This document shows positions 8,480-15,901 of a stretch of 33,351 bases of DNA, one piece after another. The notes under the pieces are model-generated. The model was given only the letters and a program-made list of their open reading frames with translations, was not told the DNA's origin and searched no databases. The translations under genes and the position numbers were made by a program. Numbering within the stretch: position 1 is the stretch's first letter; the number at the start of each line of letters is the position of its first letter. The stretch spans positions 1-33,351 of the forward strand of contig NZ_JAILGZ010000050.1 of assembly GCF_024696245.1 (NCBI RefSeq), read 5' to 3'. The DNA is from Treponema sp. (GTDB taxonomy: Bacteria > Spirochaetota > Spirochaetia > Treponematales > Treponemataceae).

Positions 8480-9655
8480 TTACCAGTATAACTCCCAGCT
8501 TGGATTTACAATGCGGGTAAGGGCTTCCATGTAGAAGTAGTCACCCCAGGATGTACATTCATCAACACCTTCCGGTGTACATGTATTGTAAGGAGATTTC
8601 TTGCTGTATGTTCCATGAAGAAGAAGTCCGTTTGATTTAGAAAAATCCTTTACTGCATATTTATCAACAAGAGCTTTAAGAAGAACCCTTGCCTTGCGTT
8701 CAAGTTCCTTGTCTCCTGTCTGGGCAGCCATGTCTAAAAGACCACAGGCAACGATACAGTCAGAAGAAGAATCCCTTGGTTCAGTTTCTCCATCATGAGT
8801 AGCATTGTCATCGTTAAAAATCATATCCCAGTAAGGAACATTGTCTTCCGGCAGGCGGGACAGATAAAAGTCAGCTGTGCGGTGGAAGGCTTTAAGATAT
8901 TCTTCGTTAGGATCATAGCGGTATGCCAGTGAAGAGCCGTAAACACCCCAGCTCTGTCCTCTTGCCCATACAGAATCATCTGCGTAACCCTGACAGGTTC
9001 TTCCGTAAAGTGGAGCACCTGTTTCGCTGTCCATAAAGAAAGTATGGTAAGTAGAACCATCTGCACGAATAGAATTTTTCATACAGGTCTGTGTGTGAAG
9101 GCGGGCAATTTCTGCATATTTTTTGTCGCCGGTTTCTCTTGTTGCCCAGTAAAGAAGTGGTGTGTTAAGAAGACAGTCTACGATGTAGCGGTAGTTTTCT
9201 TTTTCTCCAAGAGCACCCCATGCCTGAATAAAGTTTCCTTTAGACTGAAAGCGGGAGATGAGCTGGTCTGCAGCCTTAATTGCAGCACTGCGGCCCATGT
9301 CACTTTTAATAAGTTTCCATGCAGCAACACAGCTTGGAGAATATAAAAATCCCATGTCATGATGATCTACAGAAATCTTGTTTTCGATTCTGTGGTTCAT
9401 GCTTTTAACATGTTCAAGGGCGGCATTCTTAAAAGCTTCATCTTTTGTGTATTCATATGCGAGCCAGATTTCTCCAGGCCAGAAGCCCGTTGTCCACTGA
9501 TCATTCTTACACTGAGGATAAAAATTGTTTACGCTTGAGTGATTCTGGGAACTTGTAGTGAATTCACCTAAATTGCGGCGAACCTGTTCAATGCATTTTT
9601 CTAAAGCAGCACGTGCTTCATCGTCGGTTAAAACCGGGGAATTGTCTCTAATCAT
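8480..9655 (-). CDS. GH88 unsaturated glucuronyl hydrolase
   Basis: The protein has 391 residues and an (alpha/alpha)6 barrel. It has the GH88 landmarks WTTGFWPG (54-61), DHHDMGFLYSPS with D100, and YRYIVDCLLNTPLLYWA with D160. These two Asp residues correspond to the catalytic pair of Bacillus unsaturated glucuronyl hydrolase. WARGQSWGVYG (230-240) and an ECTSWGDYFYMEAL end are also typical. The enzyme hydrates the double bond of 4,5-unsaturated uronic acid at the non-reducing end, releasing the sugar. There is no signal peptide, so it is cytoplasmic. It is the first gene of the lyase operon. No proper Shine-Dalgarno precedes the ATG (nearest AGGG is 13 bases away) and there is no other Met until residue 86, so the start is reasonably fixed. 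The transcript may have a very short leader. Confidence 0.9.
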   Translation of the reverse strand: MIRDNSPVLTDDEARAALEKCIEQVRRNLGEFTTSSQNHSSVNNFYPQCKNDQWTTGFWPGEIWLAYEYTKDEAFKNAALEHVKSMNHRIENKISVDHHDMGFLYSPSCVAAWKLIKSDMGRSAAIKAADQLISRFQSKGNFIQAWGALGEKENYRYIVDCLLNTPLLYWATRETGDKKYAEIARLHTQTCMKNSIRADGSTYHTFFMDSETGAPLYGRTCQGYADDSVWARGQSWGVYGSSLAYRYDPNEEYLKAFHRTADFYLSRLPEDNVPYWDMIFNDDNATHDGETEPRDSSSDCIVACGLLDMAAQTGDKELERKARVLLKALVDKYAVKDFSKSNGLLLHGTYSKKSPYNTCTPEGVDECTSWGDYFYMEALTRIVNPSWELYW

Positions 9656-9663
9656 AATACTTA

Positions 9664-9721
9664 ACTGTAACCCTAAATCTACAGTAATGCAAGTGTGATA
9701 TTAACTTATTAAAAGTGATAT
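9664..9721 (-). promoter_or_regulatory. Possible promoter and direct-repeat operator of the GH88-lyase operon
   Basis: On the minus strand TTGCAT (9687-9692) and TACAGT (9664-9669) are 17 bases apart, a weak sigma70-like pair that would start transcription about two bases before the ATG. Upstream, the heptamer GTGATAT (plus-strand reading) occurs at 9695-9701 and 9715-9721, exactly 20 bases apart. This would fit a regulator binding on one face of the helix. Both elements are inferred. Confidence 0.3.
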
Positions 9722-9725
9722 CAGA

Positions 9726-10679
9726 TTAGCGACCGCTATTCCTTTCCCAGAAAACACCTTCGCTGTAACCCTGAATGCTTTTGTCAATGTCTGCATCAGC
9801 CAGGCGTTTTTCTGCCCAGGTACAGTACTGGGGGCTCTGTTCAATACCCAGATAGTGACGCCCCAGTTTTTTTGCAGTAACACTGCTTGTTCCGCTTCCA
9901 AGAAAAGGGTCAAAAACAAAGTCTCCCGGATTACTTGAAGCAAGAATCATTTTTGCAATAAGTTTTTCCGGTTTTTGAGTAGGGTGGGCTGTGTTTTCTG
10001 CCATACTCCAGAATGGAATTGAAATATCATCCCAGAAGTTTCCGGGGCAGGTATCCCTAAAGTTACCATCTTCGTTTTCATTCCAGTCTTTAGGAACGCC
10101 GTTGACTTTATAGGGAGCAATAACCTTACGCCTGAGTTTTACGGCATCAAGGTTAAAGGTAAATTCATTATTTATAGTGCAAAACCAGATATCTTCCATG
10201 GAATTTTTCCAGTTGGCTTTTGCACCCCTGCCTTTTTCCCTCTGCCAGGTAATACGGTTTTGTATTATGAGTTTTTTCTGATCTTCAAGGGAACAAAGCA
10301 CGTCAGCAATAACCATGGAACTTTTCCAGTCACAGCAGATATAAAAGGAAGCATTTTTTTTAAGGCAGGGAAGAAGCTTTGTAATCCAGTTAAGAGTGTA
10401 TTCAAAATAAGTCTGTCTGTCTTTTGCTGAAAATTTATTCTCTGCGTAAGTTTTGCTAAGGTTATAGGGAGGATCGATTATGGCAAGGTCAACAAATTCT
10501 GACGGAAGCCTTTCCATAATTTTAAGAGTGTCACCGTTAATTGTTTTGTCGGTAATTTTTTCTATACTGTCAGTAAAAGTAAGCTGGTCATCTCCAGCCC
10601 CCTGAAGGCATCTGTCAAAGAATTCTTTTCCTTCTTCAACAGATATGTCCAGGGTTTTGTTTCGCTGGGATTTAGCCAT
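9726..10679 (-). CDS. DNA methyltransferase, beta-class (N6-adenine or N4-cytosine), no restriction partner
   Basis: With the ATG at 10679 the protein has 317 residues. Motif IV DPPY is at 69-72, and the AdoMet motif I DPFLGSGTS is at about 257-265, preceded by HPTQKPEKLI. The order catalytic motif, target-recognition region, AdoMet motif is the beta-class arrangement. It transfers a methyl group from AdoMet to adenine N6 or cytosine N4; the DNA target cannot be predicted here. The ATG overlaps the stop of the upstream acyltransferase gene by eight bases, which favours it over a TTG 36 bases earlier. No endonuclease gene is adjacent, so it looks like an orphan regulatory or protective methylase. 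Base composition does not stand out from the neighbours. Confidence 0.85.
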   Translation of the reverse strand: MAKSQRNKTLDISVEEGKEFFDRCLQGAGDDQLTFTDSIEKITDKTINGDTLKIMERLPSEFVDLAIIDPPYNLSKTYAENKFSAKDRQTYFEYTLNWITKLLPCLKKNASFYICCDWKSSMVIADVLCSLEDQKKLIIQNRITWQREKGRGAKANWKNSMEDIWFCTINNEFTFNLDAVKLRRKVIAPYKVNGVPKDWNENEDGNFRDTCPGNFWDDISIPFWSMAENTAHPTQKPEKLIAKMILASSNPGDFVFDPFLGSGTSSVTAKKLGRHYLGIEQSPQYCTWAEKRLADADIDKSIQGYSEGVFWERNSGR

Positions 10680-11568
10680 TATTTTTTGCTTCGATTTCGT
10701 TATGCTGCTTTTCAAGAAGATCCATTACGTGATCAATCATCTTCTGTTTTGGGTCAGCTTCATCAGCAGGAAGGGAAGCAAGATATTCATCTCTGAAAGG
10801 TTTGCATTCAATTACTTCGTGAGCGCCAAAAATAGTTACGGCTGGTGCACAAAGGTCATTAAGCATGTTTTCATCCTGAATCTCAAGAATTGAACCATTG
10901 ATTGAAACAAGAAGTACTACATCAAAAAGACGAAGGTAGCTGTCTATTTCTTTAAGCCCCCTCTTTGTCTCCGGATGTCCAGGGCGGTAACGGGTACCAC
11001 TTGGGAATACAAGAATAACTTCTCCCCTCTTTTTACATTCAGTCATTGCCCTCATGGCAGCCATGTTGATTTTGCGTGCCTTCTGTTCTTCTGCCTTAGC
11101 TTCTTCTTCTGATGCAGCGTCGGCTTCTTTTTTATCAAGAGAGCGGGTAGGGTAAATAACAACGCGGGTAAAGCTTTCTGCAAAAGCGCGAACAGTTGGG
11201 TCAGCTTCGTTAAGCTTCATACCTGCAATTGCTACAATTCTTTTAGAAAGATCTGCTACTTTTGGGTTGCCTGATTTTTCCAGCATGTAGCAGAAAGAAG
11301 GAAGGTCTGTATTGGAATAATGTTCCATAAGAATAAGACCGCTTTTTCCTGACTGAACAAGGTCATAGAATTTTTCAAAATTCTCTATGCCCTCCAGATG
11401 GCTTTCTGGAAGTGTATTGTCCTCTACAAGCATATCCATGATTTTTCTGGTGCCTGGATTTGCAACCTGATAAACATTTGTTTCATCAATTTTAGCTGCA
11501 GCGTGTGAAAGTTCACCAAGTTTCTTAAAAGAATCGGCATAACGCTTGTATAACGGAATTTTTTCCAT
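10672..11568 (-). CDS. PlsB/PlsC-superfamily acyltransferase (glycerol-3-phosphate acyltransferase-like)
   Basis: The protein has 298 residues. The acyltransferase HX4D motif is present as EHYSNTD (around residue 82), followed by LPSFCYMLE. A second block, FPSGTRYRPG (around 189), corresponds to the FPEGT or plant/chlamydial PSGGRDRP block. This combination and the absence of membrane spans resemble the soluble plastid/chlamydial glycerol-3-phosphate acyltransferase type more than bacterial PlsC. Its role would be acylating the sn-1 position of glycerol-3-phosphate in phospholipid synthesis. An Ala/Glu/Lys-rich helix (about 145-165) interrupts the fold. GAGG lies five bases from the ATG. The methyltransferase gene overlaps its 3' end. 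The superfamily is confident; the exact acyl acceptor is inferred. Confidence 0.75.
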   Translation of the reverse strand: MEKIPLYKRYADSFKKLGELSHAAAKIDETNVYQVANPGTRKIMDMLVEDNTLPESHLEGIENFEKFYDLVQSGKSGLILMEHYSNTDLPSFCYMLEKSGNPKVADLSKRIVAIAGMKLNEADPTVRAFAESFTRVVIYPTRSLDKKEADAASEEEAKAEEQKARKINMAAMRAMTECKKRGEVILVFPSGTRYRPGHPETKRGLKEIDSYLRLFDVVLLVSINGSILEIQDENMLNDLCAPAVTIFGAHEVIECKPFRDEYLASLPADEADPKQKMIDHVMDLLEKQHNEIEAKNNG

Positions 11569-11648
11569 AGTGTCCTCGAAATTTTGTTAAATATGGTACC
11601 TTTAATTTTAAAATGTTTAATCCCTCAATGTCAATTATCCTGAAGAAG

Positions 11649-13787
11649 TTAAATCATTTTATCCAGATATGCAAAGAAGTCTTCGTCAGACCTTGGTTTA
11701 GAAAAATAATAGCCCTGAATGGCATCGCAGTTGAGCTTTTTAAGGAAGTCCAGCTGTTCCTTAGTTTCTACACCTTCTGCAACAACATTCATTTTCTTAA
11801 AGTGGGCAATTTCTATGGTATGACGTAAGATTTCGTCTCCTCCTTCATTACCGATGTAGTCTATAAGACTTTTGTCCAGCTTAATAACGTCAAAAGGAAG
11901 AATATTCAGACAGCTTAAAGAAGAAAGACCTGTTCCAAAGTCATCCATGTGAATCTTAAAGCCTTCCTTTTTAAGGGTTTCGGTAAGCTCCTTAATTTTA
12001 AGGCCGTTGTCAGCAAAACTTTCCGTAAGTTCAAGAGGAACATAGTCAGGAATTATGCTTTTGTCTTTTATAATATTCTTGTAGCGCTGAATCAAACCGC
12101 TGTGGTGAAGGCTGGCCCTGGATACGTTTATAGAAACAGGAACAATGCTTTTGCCTTCATTAAGACGCTTTCTTATATGCTGGCAGACTGTTGTAAATAC
12201 ATATTCATCCAGCTTTACGATAAGACCGTCCTTTTCAAAAAGAGAAATGAATTCCCCTGGAGAAATTATTGTTCCATTAGGCTGAATCCATCTTACCAGA
12301 GCTTCTGCCCCTACAATCTTTTCTTCCTTGGCAGAAAATTTAGGCTGATACCATACTTTAAACTCATCGTTTTCCAGAGCCTTAGGGAAAGAAGCTTCAA
12401 GAAACTGTTCCCTTATGTGAACTTTACTTACAGTACCGTCATAATTTGCAAAGTGAACATCATAATTGTGCTTAATGCTTTTAGCAGCAAAAAGAGCCCT
12501 GTCGCAAATAATGTTTATGGAAGTGCTGTGGTCTATATTGCCGTAAAAACCAAAGTTGATGTTAAAGTTCTGTATCGGGGCGTGGCTTATAATTCCTTTT
12601 ATCTGATCAAGAAATTCATTTTCTGCCGAACGTCTGCTTGTAGGAAAGAGAACTATAAAGGAGTCTCCGCCGTAACGACCTATAATTCCGTAAGGTTCAA
12701 GCTTTTTATATTCAATTGCAAGGTATTTAAGTAAGTTATCTGCTTCTGTCGTACCATAAATGCTGTTAAGGAACTTAAAGTTTTCAATGTCCCCAAGAAG
12801 TACGTCAAAGCTTTTGTCCGGATTATTTTTTAAGAGTTTTGAAGCCTTGTCAAAAAAGGCCTGTCTGTTAAGAACACCTGTAAGCTGGTCATATTCAAAA
12901 AGATGAAGTTTTCTGGAAGTTTCCTGCATTCTCTTAAACAGCAGGAGAAAGACTGTTAAAACGATAGCTATGGAAATCAATATGTCAGGAATTAAATCCT
13001 GTACTGTTACCCAGCCTTCTACAGGTTCAACAGAAAGGTACCATACGTCATTAGGTACTTTTATCTTGATTTTTACACTTCTTGAAACATCTTTAGTAGT
13101 ATCAGCAAAGATAAAGCCATGTTCGTTTGTGTAAGTGTGGTTGTTATTGGTCTTCCATACACCAAAGTTATATTCTTCAGAAGAAGTATCCAGCTGATTA
13201 ATAATCTGATTTACAAATCTTTCCCAGTCCAGAACAACTGTGGTAAAGGCATCAAATTTGTCATCCTTAAAAATAGGGTTTCTGATAATAAAGCCAGGCT
13301 TTCCGTTTTTAAGGATATGAGGTCCGGCAACAGTAATTTTTCCTGTATTGATGGCTTTAATTGCCTTTTCTCCCTGTTCCGTGTCATTAATCATGTTAAA
13401 GCCTATGGTTGACTCTTTAATCTCTTCCGGCCAGGCATGAGTAATGGTTCCCATTGGTGCTAAAAAGAATTCACTTATGGAATCAGAGGATTTACTTAAG
13501 TCTATACAGATCATGTCAAAGTTTGTAAGAAAATTGTCCCTGTAATTAAGATAGAGACTTTTCATTGACTGGGTTATGTAAAGACTGGAGTTAACAATAA
13601 CAGTAATTCCCGAAGCAAGACTTTCTCCATAAATTCTGGCTGTGTCTTCCTGAGCCTGTCTTCTGGATTTATAAATAAGGGAAAGTGAAAAAATTTGAAC
13701 AATAATACATATGAGCATTATTACAGAAAGAATGCTCTTTTGAGCTGGGGAAAGTGATATTCTGGTGTTCTTTTTTCTGAAAATCAC
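11649..13787 (-). CDS. CHASE-GGDEF-EAL membrane protein, probable c-di-GMP phosphodiesterase with altered GGDEF site
   Basis: The protein has 712 residues. Membrane spans at about 19-39 and 267-285 enclose a periplasmic CHASE-type sensor (APMGTITHAWP, then IGFNMINDTEQG, ITVAGPHIL). A GGDEF domain (about 295-455) keeps D333 and the N-terminal metal-site segment but reads GGDSF at 373-377, losing the Glu of the signature. The EAL domain (465-712) looks intact: E495 in EALVRW, NVS (554-556), ELTES, DDFGTG with D615/D616, K637 and EGVET with E671. The likely activity is hydrolysis of c-di-GMP, with the GGDSF domain perhaps serving as a GTP-sensing module. The start is GTG at 13787 with AGAG directly next to it; the next Met (24) lies in the membrane span, so GTG is preferred. 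It is monocistronic and divergent from the MATE gene. Confidence 0.9.
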   Translation of the reverse strand: MIFRKKNTRISLSPAQKSILSVIMLICIIVQIFSLSLIYKSRRQAQEDTARIYGESLASGITVIVNSSLYITQSMKSLYLNYRDNFLTNFDMICIDLSKSSDSISEFFLAPMGTITHAWPEEIKESTIGFNMINDTEQGEKAIKAINTGKITVAGPHILKNGKPGFIIRNPIFKDDKFDAFTTVVLDWERFVNQIINQLDTSSEEYNFGVWKTNNNHTYTNEHGFIFADTTKDVSRSVKIKIKVPNDVWYLSVEPVEGWVTVQDLIPDILISIAIVLTVFLLLFKRMQETSRKLHLFEYDQLTGVLNRQAFFDKASKLLKNNPDKSFDVLLGDIENFKFLNSIYGTTEADNLLKYLAIEYKKLEPYGIIGRYGGDSFIVLFPTSRRSAENEFLDQIKGIISHAPIQNFNINFGFYGNIDHSTSINIICDRALFAAKSIKHNYDVHFANYDGTVSKVHIREQFLEASFPKALENDEFKVWYQPKFSAKEEKIVGAEALVRWIQPNGTIISPGEFISLFEKDGLIVKLDEYVFTTVCQHIRKRLNEGKSIVPVSINVSRASLHHSGLIQRYKNIIKDKSIIPDYVPLELTESFADNGLKIKELTETLKKEGFKIHMDDFGTGLSSLSCLNILPFDVIKLDKSLIDYIGNEGGDEILRHTIEIAHFKKMNVVAEGVETKEQLDFLKKLNCDAIQGYYFSKPRSDEDFFAYLDKMI

Positions 13788-13847
13788 CTCTATATTATAA
13801 TCCCACTTTTGATAAATTTCATTTTTTATGTATTTTTTTTAACCTGC

Positions 13848-13875
13848 TTGACATTAATTCATTTAAGTTTAGTAT
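13848..13875 (+). promoter_or_regulatory. Sigma70-type promoter of the MATE gene
   Basis: A consensus -35 TTGACA (13848-13853) is followed after 16 bases by TAGTAT (13870-13875). AGGA at 13895-13898 is the ribosome-binding site, seven bases from the ATG at 13906. Confidence 0.65.
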
Positions 13876-13905
13876 GCAGGTTTATTATTAATTCAGGATG
13901 CAGTT

Positions 13906-15252
13906 ATGAGTGAAAATTCTGTAGAAAATAAAACATTATCAGTTGTAAAACTTGCCTGGCCAATGTTTGTACAGCAGCTTCTTTCCATGTTCCTGGGATA
14001 TGTGGATACCATTATGGTAAGTCACTATTCTGACAATGCTGTAGGAGCTCTGGGTAATGCTAACCAGATAATCGGCTTTTTACTCCTTGCCTTTTGCGTT
14101 ATCAGCAGTGCTTCCGGTGTAATTATTTCTCAGTATCTGGGTGCTGGAAAATCCGGTAAAGAAATGAATCAGATTTATTCCCTTTCCGTTGCCTTTAATA
14201 TTTTTATCAGTCTTTTTATTTCTATAATACTGGCTTTTTTTTCAAGGCAGCTTTTATCCCTGATTAAAGTTCCTTCTGTAATGATGGATGATGCCTCTGC
14301 CTACATGAAAATCGTAAGCCTCTTTTTATTTGCCAATGCTGCTGTAGGAATTTTCAGCCAGATATTCAACTGTAACGGAAAAACCTTTTTTGGCATGATA
14401 ATCATGTTTGTTATGAATATCCTTAATATTGCCGGTAACTATATGTTCCTTTATGGACCCCTTAAAAAACTTAATATGGGTATTTCCGGAGTTGCAGCTT
14501 CTACTTCTGCCAGCAATGTAATTGGTTTTGTTTTATGTATCTTTTTCTTCTATAGAATAATAGGCGGCCGTTTTTCCCTCAGGCATTTTTTTCCATTCCC
14601 AGGCAAGCTTCTTGCAAAAATGATAAAGCTGGGGATTCCTGCTGCAGGAGAAAGCTTTTCTTATACCGGTTCCGTTACGGTAATAGCTGTTTTTATTAAT
14701 ATGCTGGGGCCTGATTCAGTTACGGCAAAGTCTTACTGTAATATTCTTACAGGTTTTTCTACAGTATTTTCAAATGCCATAGCAAATGCTGTTTCCATAA
14801 TTACGGGGCATGCTGTCGGAGCCGGCCGTTATGATTACGCCTATAAAAAAGTGTTAAAGTGTCTGGCCTGGGCAATGGGAATTACCCTTATAATAGCTTC
14901 CGTAAACTGGCTTATTTCTCCTTACACCCTTTCTTTATTTACTCAAAACGAAAGTATTATAAAAATTGGCAGCAGTGTAATGCTTGTAGCTCTCTTTTTA
15001 GAAATCGGTCGTGTTACAAACTATGTAGTTATAAGAAGTATGAGGGCAGCAGGGGATATTCTCTTTCCTGTTACCTTAGGAATATCTTCCATGTGGGGAA
15101 TTTCCATTGCAGCTTCCTGGTTCTTTGGTATTTTCTGCGGTTTTGGTCTTGCAGGAATATGGATGGGAATGGCTGCTGATGAAATCTTCAGGGCAGTGGT
15201 TGTCTTTATTCGCTGGCAGAAGGGCAGCTGGAGAGGCCGCAGGGTGGTATAA
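13906..15252 (+). CDS. MATE-family multidrug/organic cation exporter
   Basis: The protein has 448 residues, the usual MATE length, with about twelve hydrophobic spans in two homologous halves. The opening VVKLAWPMFVQQLLSMFLGYVDTIMVSHYSD and the ALGNANQI segment after it are typical of MatE repeats. The second half begins at about residue 235 (LIKLGIPAAGESF). MATE proteins export cationic or aromatic compounds using a Na+ or H+ gradient; the substrate is unknown here. A good promoter and an AGGA site precede it. Its last 47 bases overlap the 3' end of the convergent deacetylase gene, and no terminator lies between them. Confidence 0.9.
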   Translation: MSENSVENKTLSVVKLAWPMFVQQLLSMFLGYVDTIMVSHYSDNAVGALGNANQIIGFLLLAFCVISSASGVIISQYLGAGKSGKEMNQIYSLSVAFNIFISLFISIILAFFSRQLLSLIKVPSVMMDDASAYMKIVSLFLFANAAVGIFSQIFNCNGKTFFGMIIMFVMNILNIAGNYMFLYGPLKKLNMGISGVAASTSASNVIGFVLCIFFFYRIIGGRFSLRHFFPFPGKLLAKMIKLGIPAAGESFSYTGSVTVIAVFINMLGPDSVTAKSYCNILTGFSTVFSNAIANAVSIITGHAVGAGRYDYAYKKVLKCLAWAMGITLIIASVNWLISPYTLSLFTQNESIIKIGSSVMLVALFLEIGRVTNYVVIRSMRAAGDILFPVTLGISSMWGISIAASWFFGIFCGFGLAGIWMGMAADEIFRAVVVFIRWQKGSWRGRRVV

Positions 15253-15901
15253 ATTCTACTCCATTGTCTAAAAATAAATTTATGAGTTTTTCAAAGTAAT
15301 TCTTTTCCATGTCTTCAGTTTCTGTGTGGTCATGGATAAGGATTACCGGAATAAAATCCCTGAACTTTTCCTTATCAGCCTTCCATTCAGTAAGAAAATT
15401 TTCTGCTTTCTTGTAAATCTCACTGAAAGAGATTCCGCTGACTGGTCTTACCTTGTATTCCCTAAAATCAAAGTCCCAGAGGACGCTGTGTCTCTTTTTT
15501 AAGGCCATGGCAGAGTCTTTTAAAGGTGTAAAGCCCTGATTTTTAAGAAAATCATCCAGGGAATCTTCTAAAGCAGACCCGCAGTCACCGTATGGAAACC
15601 TGAATGCCTTAAAGGGTCTTTTGATTCCAGCCTTCTTGTAGAAGCTTTCTATTAATCTGTCGTTTTTTAGTATTTCTTCCCTGGCTTTTTCCATTGTAAG
15701 GGAAGTAAAGGCCGGGTGACTGTAGCTGTGGTTGCCAAGAACCATGCCTTTTTTTATTGCGTATACACAATTATCTGCAAAAGCATCGGCCCTCTGACCC
15801 CATACAAACATTAGAGCTTTAATCTGTCTGTCTGTAAGGTAGTCAGTGAGGATTGCCGTTCTTTCTGTAGCAATGTCGTCTACTGTCAGGTAAGCTTTCA
15901 T
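15206..15901 (-). CDS. Polysaccharide deacetylase (CE4, NodB fold), cytoplasmic
   Basis: The protein has 231 residues. NodB-fold motifs are in order: TVDD (6-9) for the catalytic base and metal Asp, NHSYSHP with H58 and H62 as metal ligands, RFPYGD (101-106), and LIHDH (188-192). The fold removes N- or O-acetyl groups from glycans such as peptidoglycan or chito-oligosaccharides. There is no signal peptide or membrane anchor, which is unusual for CE4 enzymes acting on the wall, so a soluble intracellular substrate is possible. The ATG overlaps the stop of the ModF-like gene upstream by four bases (ATGA), so the two are translationally coupled. The 3' end overlaps the convergent MATE gene. Confidence 0.85.
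   Translation of the reverse strand: MKAYLTVDDIATERTAILTDYLTDRQIKALMFVWGQRADAFADNCVYAIKKGMVLGNHSYSHPAFTSLTMEKAREEILKNDRLIESFYKKAGIKRPFKAFRFPYGDCGSALEDSLDDFLKNQGFTPLKDSAMALKKRHSVLWDFDFREYKVRPVSGISFSEIYKKAENFLTEWKADKEKFRDFIPVILIHDHTETEDMEKNYFEKLINLFLDNGVEFIPPCGLSSCPSASE

Noticed and set aside
7441-8520. 359-codon open frame on the plus strand
   Set aside because: It lies wholly opposite the well-supported 672-residue lyase and the GH88 end. Its protein is rich in Phe, Cys and Lys without any domain pattern, as expected of an antisense shadow.
9726-11568. Complete restriction-modification or phage-defence system around the methyltransferase
   Set aside because: The neighbours are a lipid acyltransferase and GH88. 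No nuclease, helicase or integrase motifs are present.
11949-12734. 261-codon open frame on the plus strand
   Set aside because: It is antisense to the EAL/GGDEF coding region. No ribosome-binding site or recognisable domain.
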